A stretch of 64,000 bases of DNA, from contig NZ_MPZN01000012.1 in NCBI RefSeq assembly GCF_002936985.1, positions 1 through 64,000 on the forward strand. The letters are read 5' to 3'. A program made the position numbers and the translations under genes. Source of the stretch: Microterricola pindariensis (lineage in GTDB: Bacteria > Actinomycetota > Actinomycetes > Actinomycetales > Microbacteriaceae). Position 1 is the stretch's first letter. Each line of letters opens with the position of its first letter. The notes beneath the pieces are model-generated. The model was not told where the DNA came from, searched no databases, and saw only the letters and a program-made list of their open reading frames with translations. This document shows, one piece after another, positions 57,090-64,000 of this stretch.

Positions 57090-58964
57090 ATGAGCAACGC
57101 ACGCACACTGGGTCGCAGCAGACGCAAACAAGAGACCGGCCCGCGCGCGAAGTTCAGCCAGCTGGTTCCCTACCTGCTCGAGCACAAGGCGGTGCTCAGC
57201 GTCGTCGTCGTGCTGAGCATCCTCGGCGCCGCCGCGAGCCTCGCCCAGCCGCTGCTGGTCAGCCAGCTGATCACCGTCGTGCAGGCGAACGAGCCGCTCG
57301 GCAACCTGGTCTGGGTGCTCGTCGCCCTCGTCGTGGTCGCCGCCCTGATCAGCGGCTACCAGCACTACCTGCTGCAGCGCACCGGCGAGGGCGTCGTGCT
57401 CTCCAGCCGCCGCCAGCTGGTCGCCCGGATGCTGCACCTGCCGATCGCCGAGTTCGACACCCGGCGCACCGGCGACCTGGTCTCCCGCGTCGGCAGCGAC
57501 ACGACGCTGCTGCGCGCCGTGCTCACCCAGGGCCTCGTCGACGCCCTCGGCGGCTCGCTCACGTTCTTCGGCGCGCTGATCGCCATGCTGATCATCGACC
57601 CGGTGCTGCTCGGCCTCACCCTGCTCGTCATCACCGTCTCGGTCGTCACCGTCGTGCTGCTCTCCAGCCGCATCCGCACCGCCAGCCTGCAGGCGCAGAC
57701 CAAGGTGGGCGACCTGGCCGCGAGCGTCGAGCGCGCCATCAGCGCCGTGCGCACCGTGCGCGCCTCCAACGCCACCGACCGCGAGATCGCCGCCGTCGGC
57801 GAGGAGGCGAAGGGCGCCTGGAGCGCCGGCATCCGCGTCGCCAGCATCTCGGCGCTCGTCGTGCCCGTCGCCGGCATCGCCATGCAGGTCTCACTGCTCG
57901 TCGTGCTCGGCGTCGGCGGATTCCGCGTCGCCAGCGGCGCCATCACCGTGGCCAGCCTGGTCGCGTTCATCCTGTTCCTGTTCATGCTGATCATGCCGCT
58001 CGGCACCGCCTTCGGCGCCATCACCTCGGTGAACTCGGCCCTCGGCGCGCTCGGCCGCATCCAGGAGATCATCGAGCTGCCCAGTGAGAGCGACCACGAC
58101 CGCGACATCGCCCCGCTCGCCGACGTCACCCCGAACGAGCTCTCTGCGCTCTTGTCGATGGATGACACCGCCATCGCCTTCGAGGATGTGCACTTCGCCT
58201 ATGCGCTGAACCGCTCCGACGAGGCCGACCCCGCCAATGAGAGCGTCGACGAGCACACGCCGGAGGGCAACGTCACGGACAGGCAGCCGGTGCTCCGCGG
58301 CGTCTCGTTCAACGCTCCCCGCGGCAAGCGCACCGCCCTGGTCGGCCCGTCCGGTGCGGGCAAGAGCACGATCCTCGCGCTGATCGAGCGCTTCTACGAC
58401 CCGAGCGTCGGCGTCGTGCGGCTCGCCGGCCTCGACATCCGCACCCTGCCCCGCACCGAGCTGCGCGCCCAGATCGGCTACGTCGAGCAGGACGCCCCGG
58501 TGCTGGCTGGCACCCTGCGCGAGAACCTGATGCTGGCGACCCCGGATGCCACCGACGCCCTGTGCGAGGAGGTGCTGCGCGCGGTGAACCTCGGCGAGGT
58601 GCTCGAGCGCAACCCGCTCGGGCTCAGCGCCCCGGTCGGCGAGGACGGCGTCATGCTCTCCGGCGGTGAGCGCCAGCGCCTCGCGATCGCCCGCGCGCTG
58701 CTGGCCGCTCCCCCGATCCTGCTGCTGGACGAGTCGACCTCGAGCCTCGACGGCGTGAACGAGCAGATGATGCGCGCCGCCATCGACGCCGTCGCAGAGG
58801 GGCGCACGCTCATCGTGATCGCGCACCGACTCTCCACCGTCGTGGACAGCGACCAGATCGTGGTGCTCGACCACGGCGAGGTCGTCGGCACCGGCACGCA
58901 CTCGGAGCTCGTCGCGAGCACCCCACTCTACAAGGAGCTCGCGAAGCACCAGCTGCTCGTCTAG
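57090..58964 (+). CDS. ABC exporter, fused membrane and ATPase domains
   Basis: A 624-residue half-transporter that would work as a dimer. Residues 25-320 hold six membrane helices; the ATPase domain starts near 355 with a ~35-residue acidic insert (about 370-400) before the Walker A. Walker A is LVGPSGAGKST, Q-loop GYVEQDAPVLAG, signature LSGGERQRLAIA and Walker B ILLLDEST with AHRLSTV. Relatives export drugs, lipids or peptides. AAGGGAG precedes the ATG; TAGGGT (57052-57057) is a likely -10. It is monocistronic. Confidence 0.92.
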   Translation: MSNARTLGRSRRKQETGPRAKFSQLVPYLLEHKAVLSVVVVLSILGAAASLAQPLLVSQLITVVQANEPLGNLVWVLVALVVVAALISGYQHYLLQRTGEGVVLSSRRQLVARMLHLPIAEFDTRRTGDLVSRVGSDTTLLRAVLTQGLVDALGGSLTFFGALIAMLIIDPVLLGLTLLVITVSVVTVVLLSSRIRTASLQAQTKVGDLAASVERAISAVRTVRASNATDREIAAVGEEAKGAWSAGIRVASISALVVPVAGIAMQVSLLVVLGVGGFRVASGAITVASLVAFILFLFMLIMPLGTAFGAITSVNSALGALGRIQEIIELPSESDHDRDIAPLADVTPNELSALLSMDDTAIAFEDVHFAYALNRSDEADPANESVDEHTPEGNVTDRQPVLRGVSFNAPRGKRTALVGPSGAGKSTILALIERFYDPSVGVVRLAGLDIRTLPRTELRAQIGYVEQDAPVLAGTLRENLMLATPDATDALCEEVLRAVNLGEVLERNPLGLSAPVGEDGVMLSGGERQRLAIARALLAAPPILLLDESTSSLDGVNEQMMRAAIDAVAEGRTLIVIAHRLSTVVDSDQIVVLDHGEVVGTGTHSELVASTPLYKELAKHQLLV

Positions 58965-59137
58965 CGCCCGCCGCACCCCGCCGGAAACCGTGTCTCGATA
59001 CGGCCCTGGCGGGCCTACTCGACCAGCGGTGATCGCACCCACCCCGCCGGTCGAGTAGCGAGGAACGAGCGTATCGAGACCCCGCACGGGACACAGCATC
59101 CCGCCGGAAACCGGGTCTCGATACGGCCCTAGCGGGC
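58965..59137. repeat. R1 repeat cluster left of the GIY-YIG gene
   Basis: Three R1 units alternate in orientation and core type: 58991-59029 (forward, core ccctggcggg), 59047-59082 (reverse, core gaggaacgag) and 59113-59152 (forward, core ccctagcggg). The last one overlaps the 3' end of the GIY-YIG gene. Confidence 0.88.
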
Positions 59138-59152
59138 CTACTCGACCAACGG
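59049..59152. repeat. Left copy of ~105-bp direct repeat flanking the GIY-YIG gene
   Basis: This 104-bp stretch matches 59536-59641 (106 bp) in the same orientation with about five differences: two single-base insertions and three substitutions. It contains one reverse and one forward R1 unit plus the spacer gcacgggacacagcatcccg. Confidence 0.9.
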
Positions 59153-59440
59153 TGGAGGCCTCCGGCGCTTCTTCGCCAGCTCGGGCAGCAACTCCATGCC
59201 GACACCGTCGATCAGCGCACGGCGCTTGGCTCTGCTCCAGTTCTGGACCTGCTTCTCGCGCGCGTAGGCCTCGTCGATACGCTCATACTCCTCGAAGTAC
59301 AGGAGCTTCACGGGTTGGCGCCGACGCGTGTACGCGGCGCCACCCTCGTGGTTGTGCTGCCAGAGGCGCGCCTCGACATCGAACGTGCTTCCCACGTAGA
59401 AGGACCCGTCCGAGCACTCGAGGATGTACATGTACGGCAT
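59138..59440 (-). CDS. GIY-YIG nuclease-domain protein
   Basis: A 100-residue single-domain protein of the UPF0213/YhbQ type. MPYMYILECSDGSFYVGST has the GIY-YIG pair as YIL...YVG, the catalytic-region Arg is in VEARLWQHN and the metal-binding Glu in AYAREKQVQNW. Such small proteins are predicted structure-specific DNA nucleases. ATG 59440 opens on the domain; GATACT lies 6 nt upstream, so it may be leaderless. The stop and the last codons (Pro-Leu-Val-Glu) lie inside an R1 repeat, and near-identical repeats flank the gene. Confidence 0.85.
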   Translation of the reverse strand: MPYMYILECSDGSFYVGSTFDVEARLWQHNHEGGAAYTRRRQPVKLLYFEEYERIDEAYAREKQVQNWSRAKRRALIDGVGMELLPELAKKRRRPPPLVE

Positions 59441-59878
59441 GCCCCGAGTATCGCCGAAGCTGCCGACACCCGTCCGGAGTTGTCCACAGGATGCTCGACC
59501 GCCCGCCCGCGCCCGCGCCCGCGCCCACACTCGCTGGTCGAGTAGCAGAGGAACGAGCGTATCGAGACCCCGCACGGGAAACAGCATCGCGACGGAAAAC
59601 CGGGTCTCGATACGGCCCTAGCGGGCCTACTCGACCAACGGCAGCAGCACCCGTCGGCGGGAACGCTGTTGGCTTCGGTCGCACGCTCCCTCGAGCCAAC
59701 GGGAGCAGCACACCCCGCCGCCGCCCCACACCCGCTGGTCGAGTAGCGAGGAACGAGCGTATCGAGACCCCGCACCCGCGGCGGCGGGCGGACGGGGACG
59801 GCTGCACCTAGCGGTTCCGGGCGCCGCGGCGCATGATGTGGGTGGGAAGCACGCGCACATCAACGGAGAGTGTTGCAC
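59441..59878. repeat. R1/R2 repeat cluster right of the GIY-YIG gene
   Basis: No gene is seen. Three R1 units continue the alternation: 59532-59571 (reverse), 59602-59641 (forward) and 59733-59771 (reverse). One R2 copy lies at 59669-59705. The segment nearest the nuclease start is pyrimidine-rich. Confidence 0.85.
59536..59641. repeat. Right copy of ~105-bp direct repeat flanking the GIY-YIG gene
   Basis: About 95% identical to 59049-59152 in direct orientation. Recombination between the copies would delete the 303-bp GIY-YIG gene and leave one repeat. Confidence 0.9.
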
Positions 59879-61702
59879 ATGGAGAATTCGCCGGCATCCG
59901 CCAGCCCCTCTGCCAGTTCCGCTACCGAGGCCGCTCAGTACCAGGCACTGAGCGCCCTGGCGGCCGACTTGGTCGGGCAGTTCGAGCTCCGGCCGCTCCT
60001 CGAGCGCATCCTGCGCCACACCATGGCGCTCCTGGGCTGCGACAGCGGCTCGATCTGCACCGTCGACGAGGTCGCCGGGACCTACCGCAAGGAGGTCGAC
60101 GTCGGCGTCGGCTGCCTCTCCGGCCAGACGTTCCCCCTCGACGAGGGTGTGACGGGCGAGATCGTCCGCGCACGCGGCTCCGTGCTCTTCGACGAGTACG
60201 CCGAGGTGTCCGGCGGGCACATCGCCCAGCAGGAGCGGGCATCCCTGCACGGGGTCATCGGCGTTCCCATCCGCTGGGACGGCCGCATCATCGGCAGCGC
60301 CGTCGTGTTCAGCCGGGAGGCCGGGCGCCGTTTCACGGATGCCGACGCGCACCTCGTCGAGCTCTTCGCCACGCATGCGGCCATCGCCATCACGAACGCG
60401 CGGCTGCACGCGCTGACCGCCGACCGGGAGCGCGCATCAGCCGTGCTCGACGAGCGGGAGCGTGTCGTGCGCGACATGCACGACACGATCGGGCGGGGGC
60501 TGGTCTCGGTGCTCCTGCATCTGGACGCGGCCGAGAAGTCCAGCACGGAGGCGGAGCCGAGACGGTCGCTCGGCGCGGCCCGCTCAGCGGCCCGCGCCGC
60601 CCTGGACGAGACCCGCCGCACCGCCGATGGCCTCGGACCCGCACTGCTGGAGGGCCGATCCCTCAGCGACGCGATCGCCCTGGAGCTCGCCTGGGTCGAA
60701 TCCACCGTGCGGGTCGAGACGCACCTCGTGGTGATCGGCGACCCGGAGCCCCTGCCGGCCGAGACGGCCAGGCAGCTCTTTCGCATCGTGCAGGAATCCC
60801 TGACCAACGTCGTCGAGCACGCCTCCGCGCGCCATGTGCGGGTCGGGCTGGTCTATGGCAGCGAGATTGTCAGCGTCCTGGTTGAGGACGACGGCCAGGG
60901 ATTCGACGTCGACGCCCTCGCCGAGGCGCGACCGCCCGCGGCCAGGGGGCTCGGCTTGCAGAGCCTCGTCGCCCGCGCCGGCCGCCTGGGTGGCACCGTG
61001 CACATCGAGTCGACGCCGCACTGGGGAACCCGGGTGCGCGCCGAGCTGCCGTCCTCCGCGGCGAGCGCCGTCCACGCCCGCTCCCGCTGGCGCGTGCTCG
61101 TCGTGCACCAGAACGCGATCGTGCGTGCAGGGCTCGTGCGCGTGCTCGGCCAGGTCGAGCCGGGAATCGAGGTCGTCGGCGAGATCGCCGACGCCTCCGC
61201 GGCGATCGAGGCCTACGAGCTGCTTCGGCCACACGTCGTGCTCGCCAACCTCGACCTCCCGCACATCGACGGCGCGCAGCTCACCTCCTACCTGCGCGCC
61301 ATCGACCCGCAGTCCTCCGTCGTGCTCATTGTGCACGACCTCGCCGACGAGCGGATGCGGGGGGCCGCCCGCATCGGCGCGACGGGCTTCGTCGCCCAGG
61401 ACGCCGATCCGGTCGACGTCACCCGCGCCGTCGTCGCGGCCGCGCGCGGCGAGTCGCTGCTGTCCTCTGCCTTCCTCAGCCGGCTGGCGGCCACCCTCGA
61501 TCCGCCGGGCTCGGCGCCCCTCACCGCGCGCGAGCGCGAGGTGCGCGCACTCGTGGAACGCGGCGTGCCCGACAAGCAGATCGCGGCCAGGCTGCGCATC
61601 TCGGTGAAGACGGTCGAGAAGCACGTCGGGGCGATCCTGCGCAAGACGGGCGCGCCCAACCGCACCGCCCTCGCGGCGCAGTCGGCGCTGCACCCGCTCT
61701 GA
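59879..61702 (+). CDS. GAF sensor/histidine kinase/pseudo-receiver/LuxR fusion regulator
   Basis: A 607-residue soluble protein joining a whole signalling path. A GAF domain (about 30-180) is followed by a HisKA_3 phosphoacceptor helix RDMHDTIGRGLVSVLLHL (His201), an ATPase domain with N-box ESLTNVVEHA (Asn310) and DDGQGFD, then a receiver-like domain (404-520) and a GerE helix-turn-helix (about 548-600, LTAREREVRALVERGVPDKQ). In the receiver the acidic pair is His410-Gln411, the phosphorylation Asp is Asn457 and the conserved Lys is Gln507, so it cannot be phosphorylated normally. ATG 59879 has GGAGAG 8 nt upstream; GTG 59870 is the alternative. It lies upstream of the aldolase operon and may control it. 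Confidence 0.9.
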   Translation: MENSPASASPSASSATEAAQYQALSALAADLVGQFELRPLLERILRHTMALLGCDSGSICTVDEVAGTYRKEVDVGVGCLSGQTFPLDEGVTGEIVRARGSVLFDEYAEVSGGHIAQQERASLHGVIGVPIRWDGRIIGSAVVFSREAGRRFTDADAHLVELFATHAAIAITNARLHALTADRERASAVLDERERVVRDMHDTIGRGLVSVLLHLDAAEKSSTEAEPRRSLGAARSAARAALDETRRTADGLGPALLEGRSLSDAIALELAWVESTVRVETHLVVIGDPEPLPAETARQLFRIVQESLTNVVEHASARHVRVGLVYGSEIVSVLVEDDGQGFDVDALAEARPPAARGLGLQSLVARAGRLGGTVHIESTPHWGTRVRAELPSSAASAVHARSRWRVLVVHQNAIVRAGLVRVLGQVEPGIEVVGEIADASAAIEAYELLRPHVVLANLDLPHIDGAQLTSYLRAIDPQSSVVLIVHDLADERMRGAARIGATGFVAQDADPVDVTRAVVAAARGESLLSSAFLSRLAATLDPPGSAPLTAREREVRALVERGVPDKQIAARLRISVKTVEKHVGAILRKTGAPNRTALAAQSALHPL

Positions 61703-61715
61703 CGCCGCTTCGCTC

Positions 61716-61770
61716 GCCGGCATGGAGGGTTCCCCTACCGCGCACGGTAGGGGAACCCTCCATGTCCGGC
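61716..61770. promoter_or_regulatory. Large palindrome between the fusion regulator and the aldolase operon
   Basis: 20-bp perfect arms (61721-61740 and 61745-61764) with a 4-nt centre are extended by gccgg/ccggc after a 1-nt bulge. The inner sequence is ggttcccctaccg with its complement. It lies 14 bp after the regulator stop and 49 bp before the aldolase start. It may be a terminator, though no T-run follows, or an operator. The half-site cctaccg recurs near 61785. Confidence 0.55.
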
Positions 61771-61818
61771 GAGCCGCCGCACACCTACCGTGACAGCAGG
61801 CAACGAGGAGGTTTGACC

Positions 61819-62679
61819 ATGGCTGTCGTATCGCTGCGCGAGATCGTCGACAGGGCATTCGAGCAGAGGTACGGCGTGCCCGCCATCAACATCGTCAACG
61901 ACCTCACCCTGGAGGCGGTGCTGGCCGGGGCGGTCGAGGCCCGCTCCCCCGTCATCGTGCAGACATCCGTGAAGACGGTGAAGTCGATCGGCGCCGAGGT
62001 GCTCTTCGCCATGTGGACCGCGATGACCAAGGACATCGACGTGCCCGTGACCCTGCACCTGGACCACTGCCCGGAGCGGGCCGTCATCAGCCAATGCCTC
62101 GAGATCGGCTGGAACTCGGTGCTCTTCGACGCCTCGACCCTGCCCGTCGAGGAGAACCAGCGGCAGACCATCGAGGTCGTCGCCGAGGCTCGCCGCCACG
62201 GCGCCCACGTCGAGGGCGAGATCGAGGCGATCCAAGGCGTCGAGGACGGCATCGGTGTGGACACCGAGACCCGCAGGCAGAGCCTCGACACGGCGCTCGG
62301 CTTCATCCGCGCCACCGGCGTCGACGTGTTCGCCCCCTCGATCGGCAACGCACACGGGGTCTACTCGGCCACCCCCGCCCTCGACTTCCAGCGGGTGAGC
62401 GACCTCGTCGAGGCCACCGGCACGCCCATCGCCCTGCACGGCGGCAGCGGCATGACGGACGCCCAGTTCGCCGACCTCATCGCGCGCGGCTGCGCCAAGG
62501 TCAACATCTCCACTGCGCTGAAGATCGAGTTCATGACCTCGAGCCTCGCCTTCCTGAAGAAGGCGGAGGCTGCGAACAAGTGGGACCCGCCCGCGCTGTT
62601 CGCCGACGTCCGCTCGCACATCGTCGCCCTCACGACGGGCCTCGCCCAGACCTTCGGCAGCGCGGGCAAGGCGTGGTGA
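61819..62679 (+). CDS. Class II fructose-bisphosphate aldolase family protein
   Basis: A 286-residue zinc aldolase of the FbaA/GatY/KbaY family. VTLHLDHCPERA contains the zinc His and the catalytic Asp, EGEIEAIQG a zinc Glu region, PSIGNAHGVY a zinc His, and ALHGGSGM with KVNISTALK the phosphate-binding loops. Substrates could be fructose-1,6-bisphosphate, tagatose-1,6-bisphosphate or another ketose-phosphate. GAGGAGG lies 7 nt before ATG 61819. It heads an operon with a HAD phosphatase and dhaL, which suggests a dedicated sugar pathway rather than housekeeping glycolysis. Confidence 0.9.
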   Translation: MAVVSLREIVDRAFEQRYGVPAINIVNDLTLEAVLAGAVEARSPVIVQTSVKTVKSIGAEVLFAMWTAMTKDIDVPVTLHLDHCPERAVISQCLEIGWNSVLFDASTLPVEENQRQTIEVVAEARRHGAHVEGEIEAIQGVEDGIGVDTETRRQSLDTALGFIRATGVDVFAPSIGNAHGVYSATPALDFQRVSDLVEATGTPIALHGGSGMTDAQFADLIARGCAKVNISTALKIEFMTSSLAFLKKAEAANKWDPPALFADVRSHIVALTTGLAQTFGSAGKAW

Positions 62680-62681
62680 CC

Positions 62682-63473
62682 ATGCCGGCGCTGATCTTCG
62701 ACTGCGACGGCGTGCTGGCCGACACGGAGCGCAACGGCCACCTGCCGGCGTTCAACGCCACCTTCGCCGAATTCGGCATCCCGGTGCACTGGAGCGACGC
62801 GGACTACGCCGTCAAGGTCTTGATCGGCGGCGGCAAGGAGCGCATGGCCAGCCTGCTCACCCCGGAGTTCGTCGCGGCCAACGGCCTCCCGGCCGACGAG
62901 GAGGGCCAGCGCGAGCTGCTCGCCGCCTGGCACAAACGCAAGACAGCCATCTACACCGAGCTGGTCGAGAGCGGCGCCCTGCCGGCCCGCCCCGGCATCG
63001 CCCGCCTCGTCGCGGAGGCCGCCGCTGCCGGCTGGCAGCTCGCCGTCGCGTCGACATCGGCCGAGCCGGCGGTGCGCGCCGTGCTGGAGCACGCGGTCGG
63101 GGCGGATGCCGCCCGCTTCCGGGTGTTCGCGGGCGACATCGTGGCGCACAAGAAGCCGGCCCCCGACATCTACCTGCTCGCCCTGCGCGAGCTCGGCATC
63201 GGCGCCGATCAGGCCGTCGTGGTCGAGGACAGCGGCAACGGGGCACAGGCCGCGCTCGCGGCCGGGCTCCGCACGCTCGTCACGGTCAGCGGCTACACCG
63301 CCGACGAGGACTTCACGGGGGCCTCCCTCGTCGTCAGCTCGCTCGGCGACGAGCAGGAGCCCGCCCGGGTGCTCGCCGACCCGCTCGGCCTGGCCCCCGG
63401 GGAGCACGTCACCCTCGCGACCGTCGCGGAGATCCTCGAGCAGCCCACACCACCCACAGAGGAGCAGAAATGA
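62682..63473 (+). CDS. HAD-superfamily phosphatase, CbbY-like
   Basis: A 263-residue HAD IA hydrolase. Motif I is LIFDCDGVLADTE (Asp nucleophile and second Asp), motif II LAVASTSAEP, motif III AHKKPAPDIY and motif IV VVEDSGNGAQAA, the pattern of CbbY and beta-phosphoglucomutase-like enzymes. The helical cap lies between about 20 and 95. It would remove phosphate from a sugar phosphate of the pathway. ATG 62682 has AAGGCG 7 nt upstream; a GTG at 62676 overlapping the aldolase stop is possible. Its stop overlaps the dhaL start (ATGA). Confidence 0.9.
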   Translation: MPALIFDCDGVLADTERNGHLPAFNATFAEFGIPVHWSDADYAVKVLIGGGKERMASLLTPEFVAANGLPADEEGQRELLAAWHKRKTAIYTELVESGALPARPGIARLVAEAAAAGWQLAVASTSAEPAVRAVLEHAVGADAARFRVFAGDIVAHKKPAPDIYLLALRELGIGADQAVVVEDSGNGAQAALAAGLRTLVTVSGYTADEDFTGASLVVSSLGDEQEPARVLADPLGLAPGEHVTLATVAEILEQPTPPTEEQK

Positions 63474-64000
63474 CGAGCCTCAGCGACGCCGAGTTCATCG
63501 TGCGCACCATCGCCCAGACCGCCGTCGACAACGAGAAGTACTTCGGCGACCTCGACTCCGTCGTCGGCGACGGGGACCTGGGGTTCTCGCTCGCGCGCGG
63601 CTTCGAGATCGTGCTGAAGGACTGGGACAGCTTCGACCGCACCGACGCCGGCACGTTCCTGCAGAAGGTGGGCATCACGATCACCGGCCGGATCGGCGGC
63701 ACGTCCGGGCCCATCTGGGGCACGGCGTTCCTGCGCTCCGCGTCGGTGGCGAAGGCACACGATGGCGAACTCGGCGGCGACGACGTCGTGGCGATGCTGC
63801 GCTCGGCGATGGAGGGCATCATGGCGCGCGGCGGCGCCTCCCTCGGCGACAAGACGCTGCTCGACGTGCTCGCGCCCATGACGGATGCGATCGAGCAGGG
63901 GGTTGCGACCGGCCAGGGCGGCGCGGCCGTCATGGCCTCGGCCGCGGCATCCGCCCGGGCCGCCGCCGAGGCGACGACCCCGATGATCGCCAAGCGCGGG
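63470..64000 (+). CDS. dhaL: Dihydroxyacetone kinase subunit DhaL (partial, runs off window)
   Basis: The first 177 codons of a DAK2/DhaL protein, usually ~210 residues; the end lies beyond the window. The nucleotide-binding helical barrel shows DSVVGDGDLGFSLARGF, with Asp residues that bind Mg-ADP, GGTSGPIWGTAF, and RGGASLGDKTLLDVLAP. DhaL delivers phosphate to DhaK-bound dihydroxyacetone or a related ketose. The dhaK gene and phosphate source are not seen here and may lie just downstream. It is coupled to the HAD gene. Confidence 0.92.
   Translation, partial: MTSLSDAEFIVRTIAQTAVDNEKYFGDLDSVVGDGDLGFSLARGFEIVLKDWDSFDRTDAGTFLQKVGITITGRIGGTSGPIWGTAFLRSASVAKAHDGELGGDDVVAMLRSAMEGIMARGGASLGDKTLLDVLAPMTDAIEQGVATGQGGAAVMASAAASARAAAEATTPMIAKRG

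Overview
The window is about 64 kb of very GC-rich DNA from a high-GC Gram-positive bacterium, most likely a member of Microbacteriaceae (Micrococcales). The evidence is the acyl-CoA carboxylase set with a small epsilon subunit, an Rv3303c-type quinone reductase, a four-gene sdhCDAB operon, many leaderless starts, and the intergenic 'ctactcgacc/ggtctcgatacg' repeats, which I associate with that family. The genus cannot be fixed from the sequence alone. I saw no rRNA, tRNA, CRISPR array, transposase or phage gene. This is mostly core chromosome, with repeat-rich islands at 1-438, 41.7-42.0 kb, 50.8-51.2 kb and 58.97-59.88 kb.

Layout. 0.4-7.9 kb holds envelope polysaccharide genes (rfbB, a GT4 glycosyltransferase, an LCP ligase, a GtrA-like protein), the purK-purE pair, a PH-domain membrane protein and birA. 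8.0-9.8 kb holds the acyl-CoA carboxylase beta and epsilon subunits, followed by a structured intergenic RNA candidate and a 14-bp tandem repeat. 10.2-13.2 kb is a three-gene signalling cassette (response regulator, histidine kinase, kinase-like membrane partner). 13.2-21.3 kb holds a TRAM methyltransferase, maf, the biotin carboxylase/BCCP subunit and three redox or acyl-CoA enzymes.

21.3-35.5 kb is a nucleoside salvage region: purine nucleoside phosphorylase, phosphopentomutase-type mutase, an orphan PTS EIIA/EIIB pair, adenosine deaminase, thymidine phosphorylase, cytidine deaminase, a two-permease plus ATPase importer and two BMP lipoproteins. Together these could import nucleosides, deaminate them, release bases by phosphorolysis and feed pentose phosphate to central metabolism. 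35.6-40.4 kb holds manC and sdhCDAB. 40.5-45.3 kb holds a YihY-type membrane protein, xth, trpS, a GNAT acetyltransferase and a HAD hydrolase. 45.4-50.8 kb is a glycerol regulon (glpK, glpF, glpD) divergent from a SorC-family regulator, with two matching palindromes. 51.2-54.9 kb is ribD-ribE-ribBA-ribH behind an FMN riboswitch. 55-59 kb holds a DUF2269-like membrane protein, an MHS-type transporter and an ABC exporter.

The last part has two of the most unusual features. One is a GIY-YIG nuclease gene enclosed by alternating inverted repeat units and by a ~105-bp direct repeat. The other is a 607-residue GAF/histidine-kinase/receiver/LuxR fusion whose receiver has lost its phosphorylation residues; it precedes an aldolase-HAD-dhaL operon that runs off the window. 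A third window-wide pattern is leaderless initiation: at least ten genes have TANNNT placed 6 or 7 nt before an ATG or GTG.
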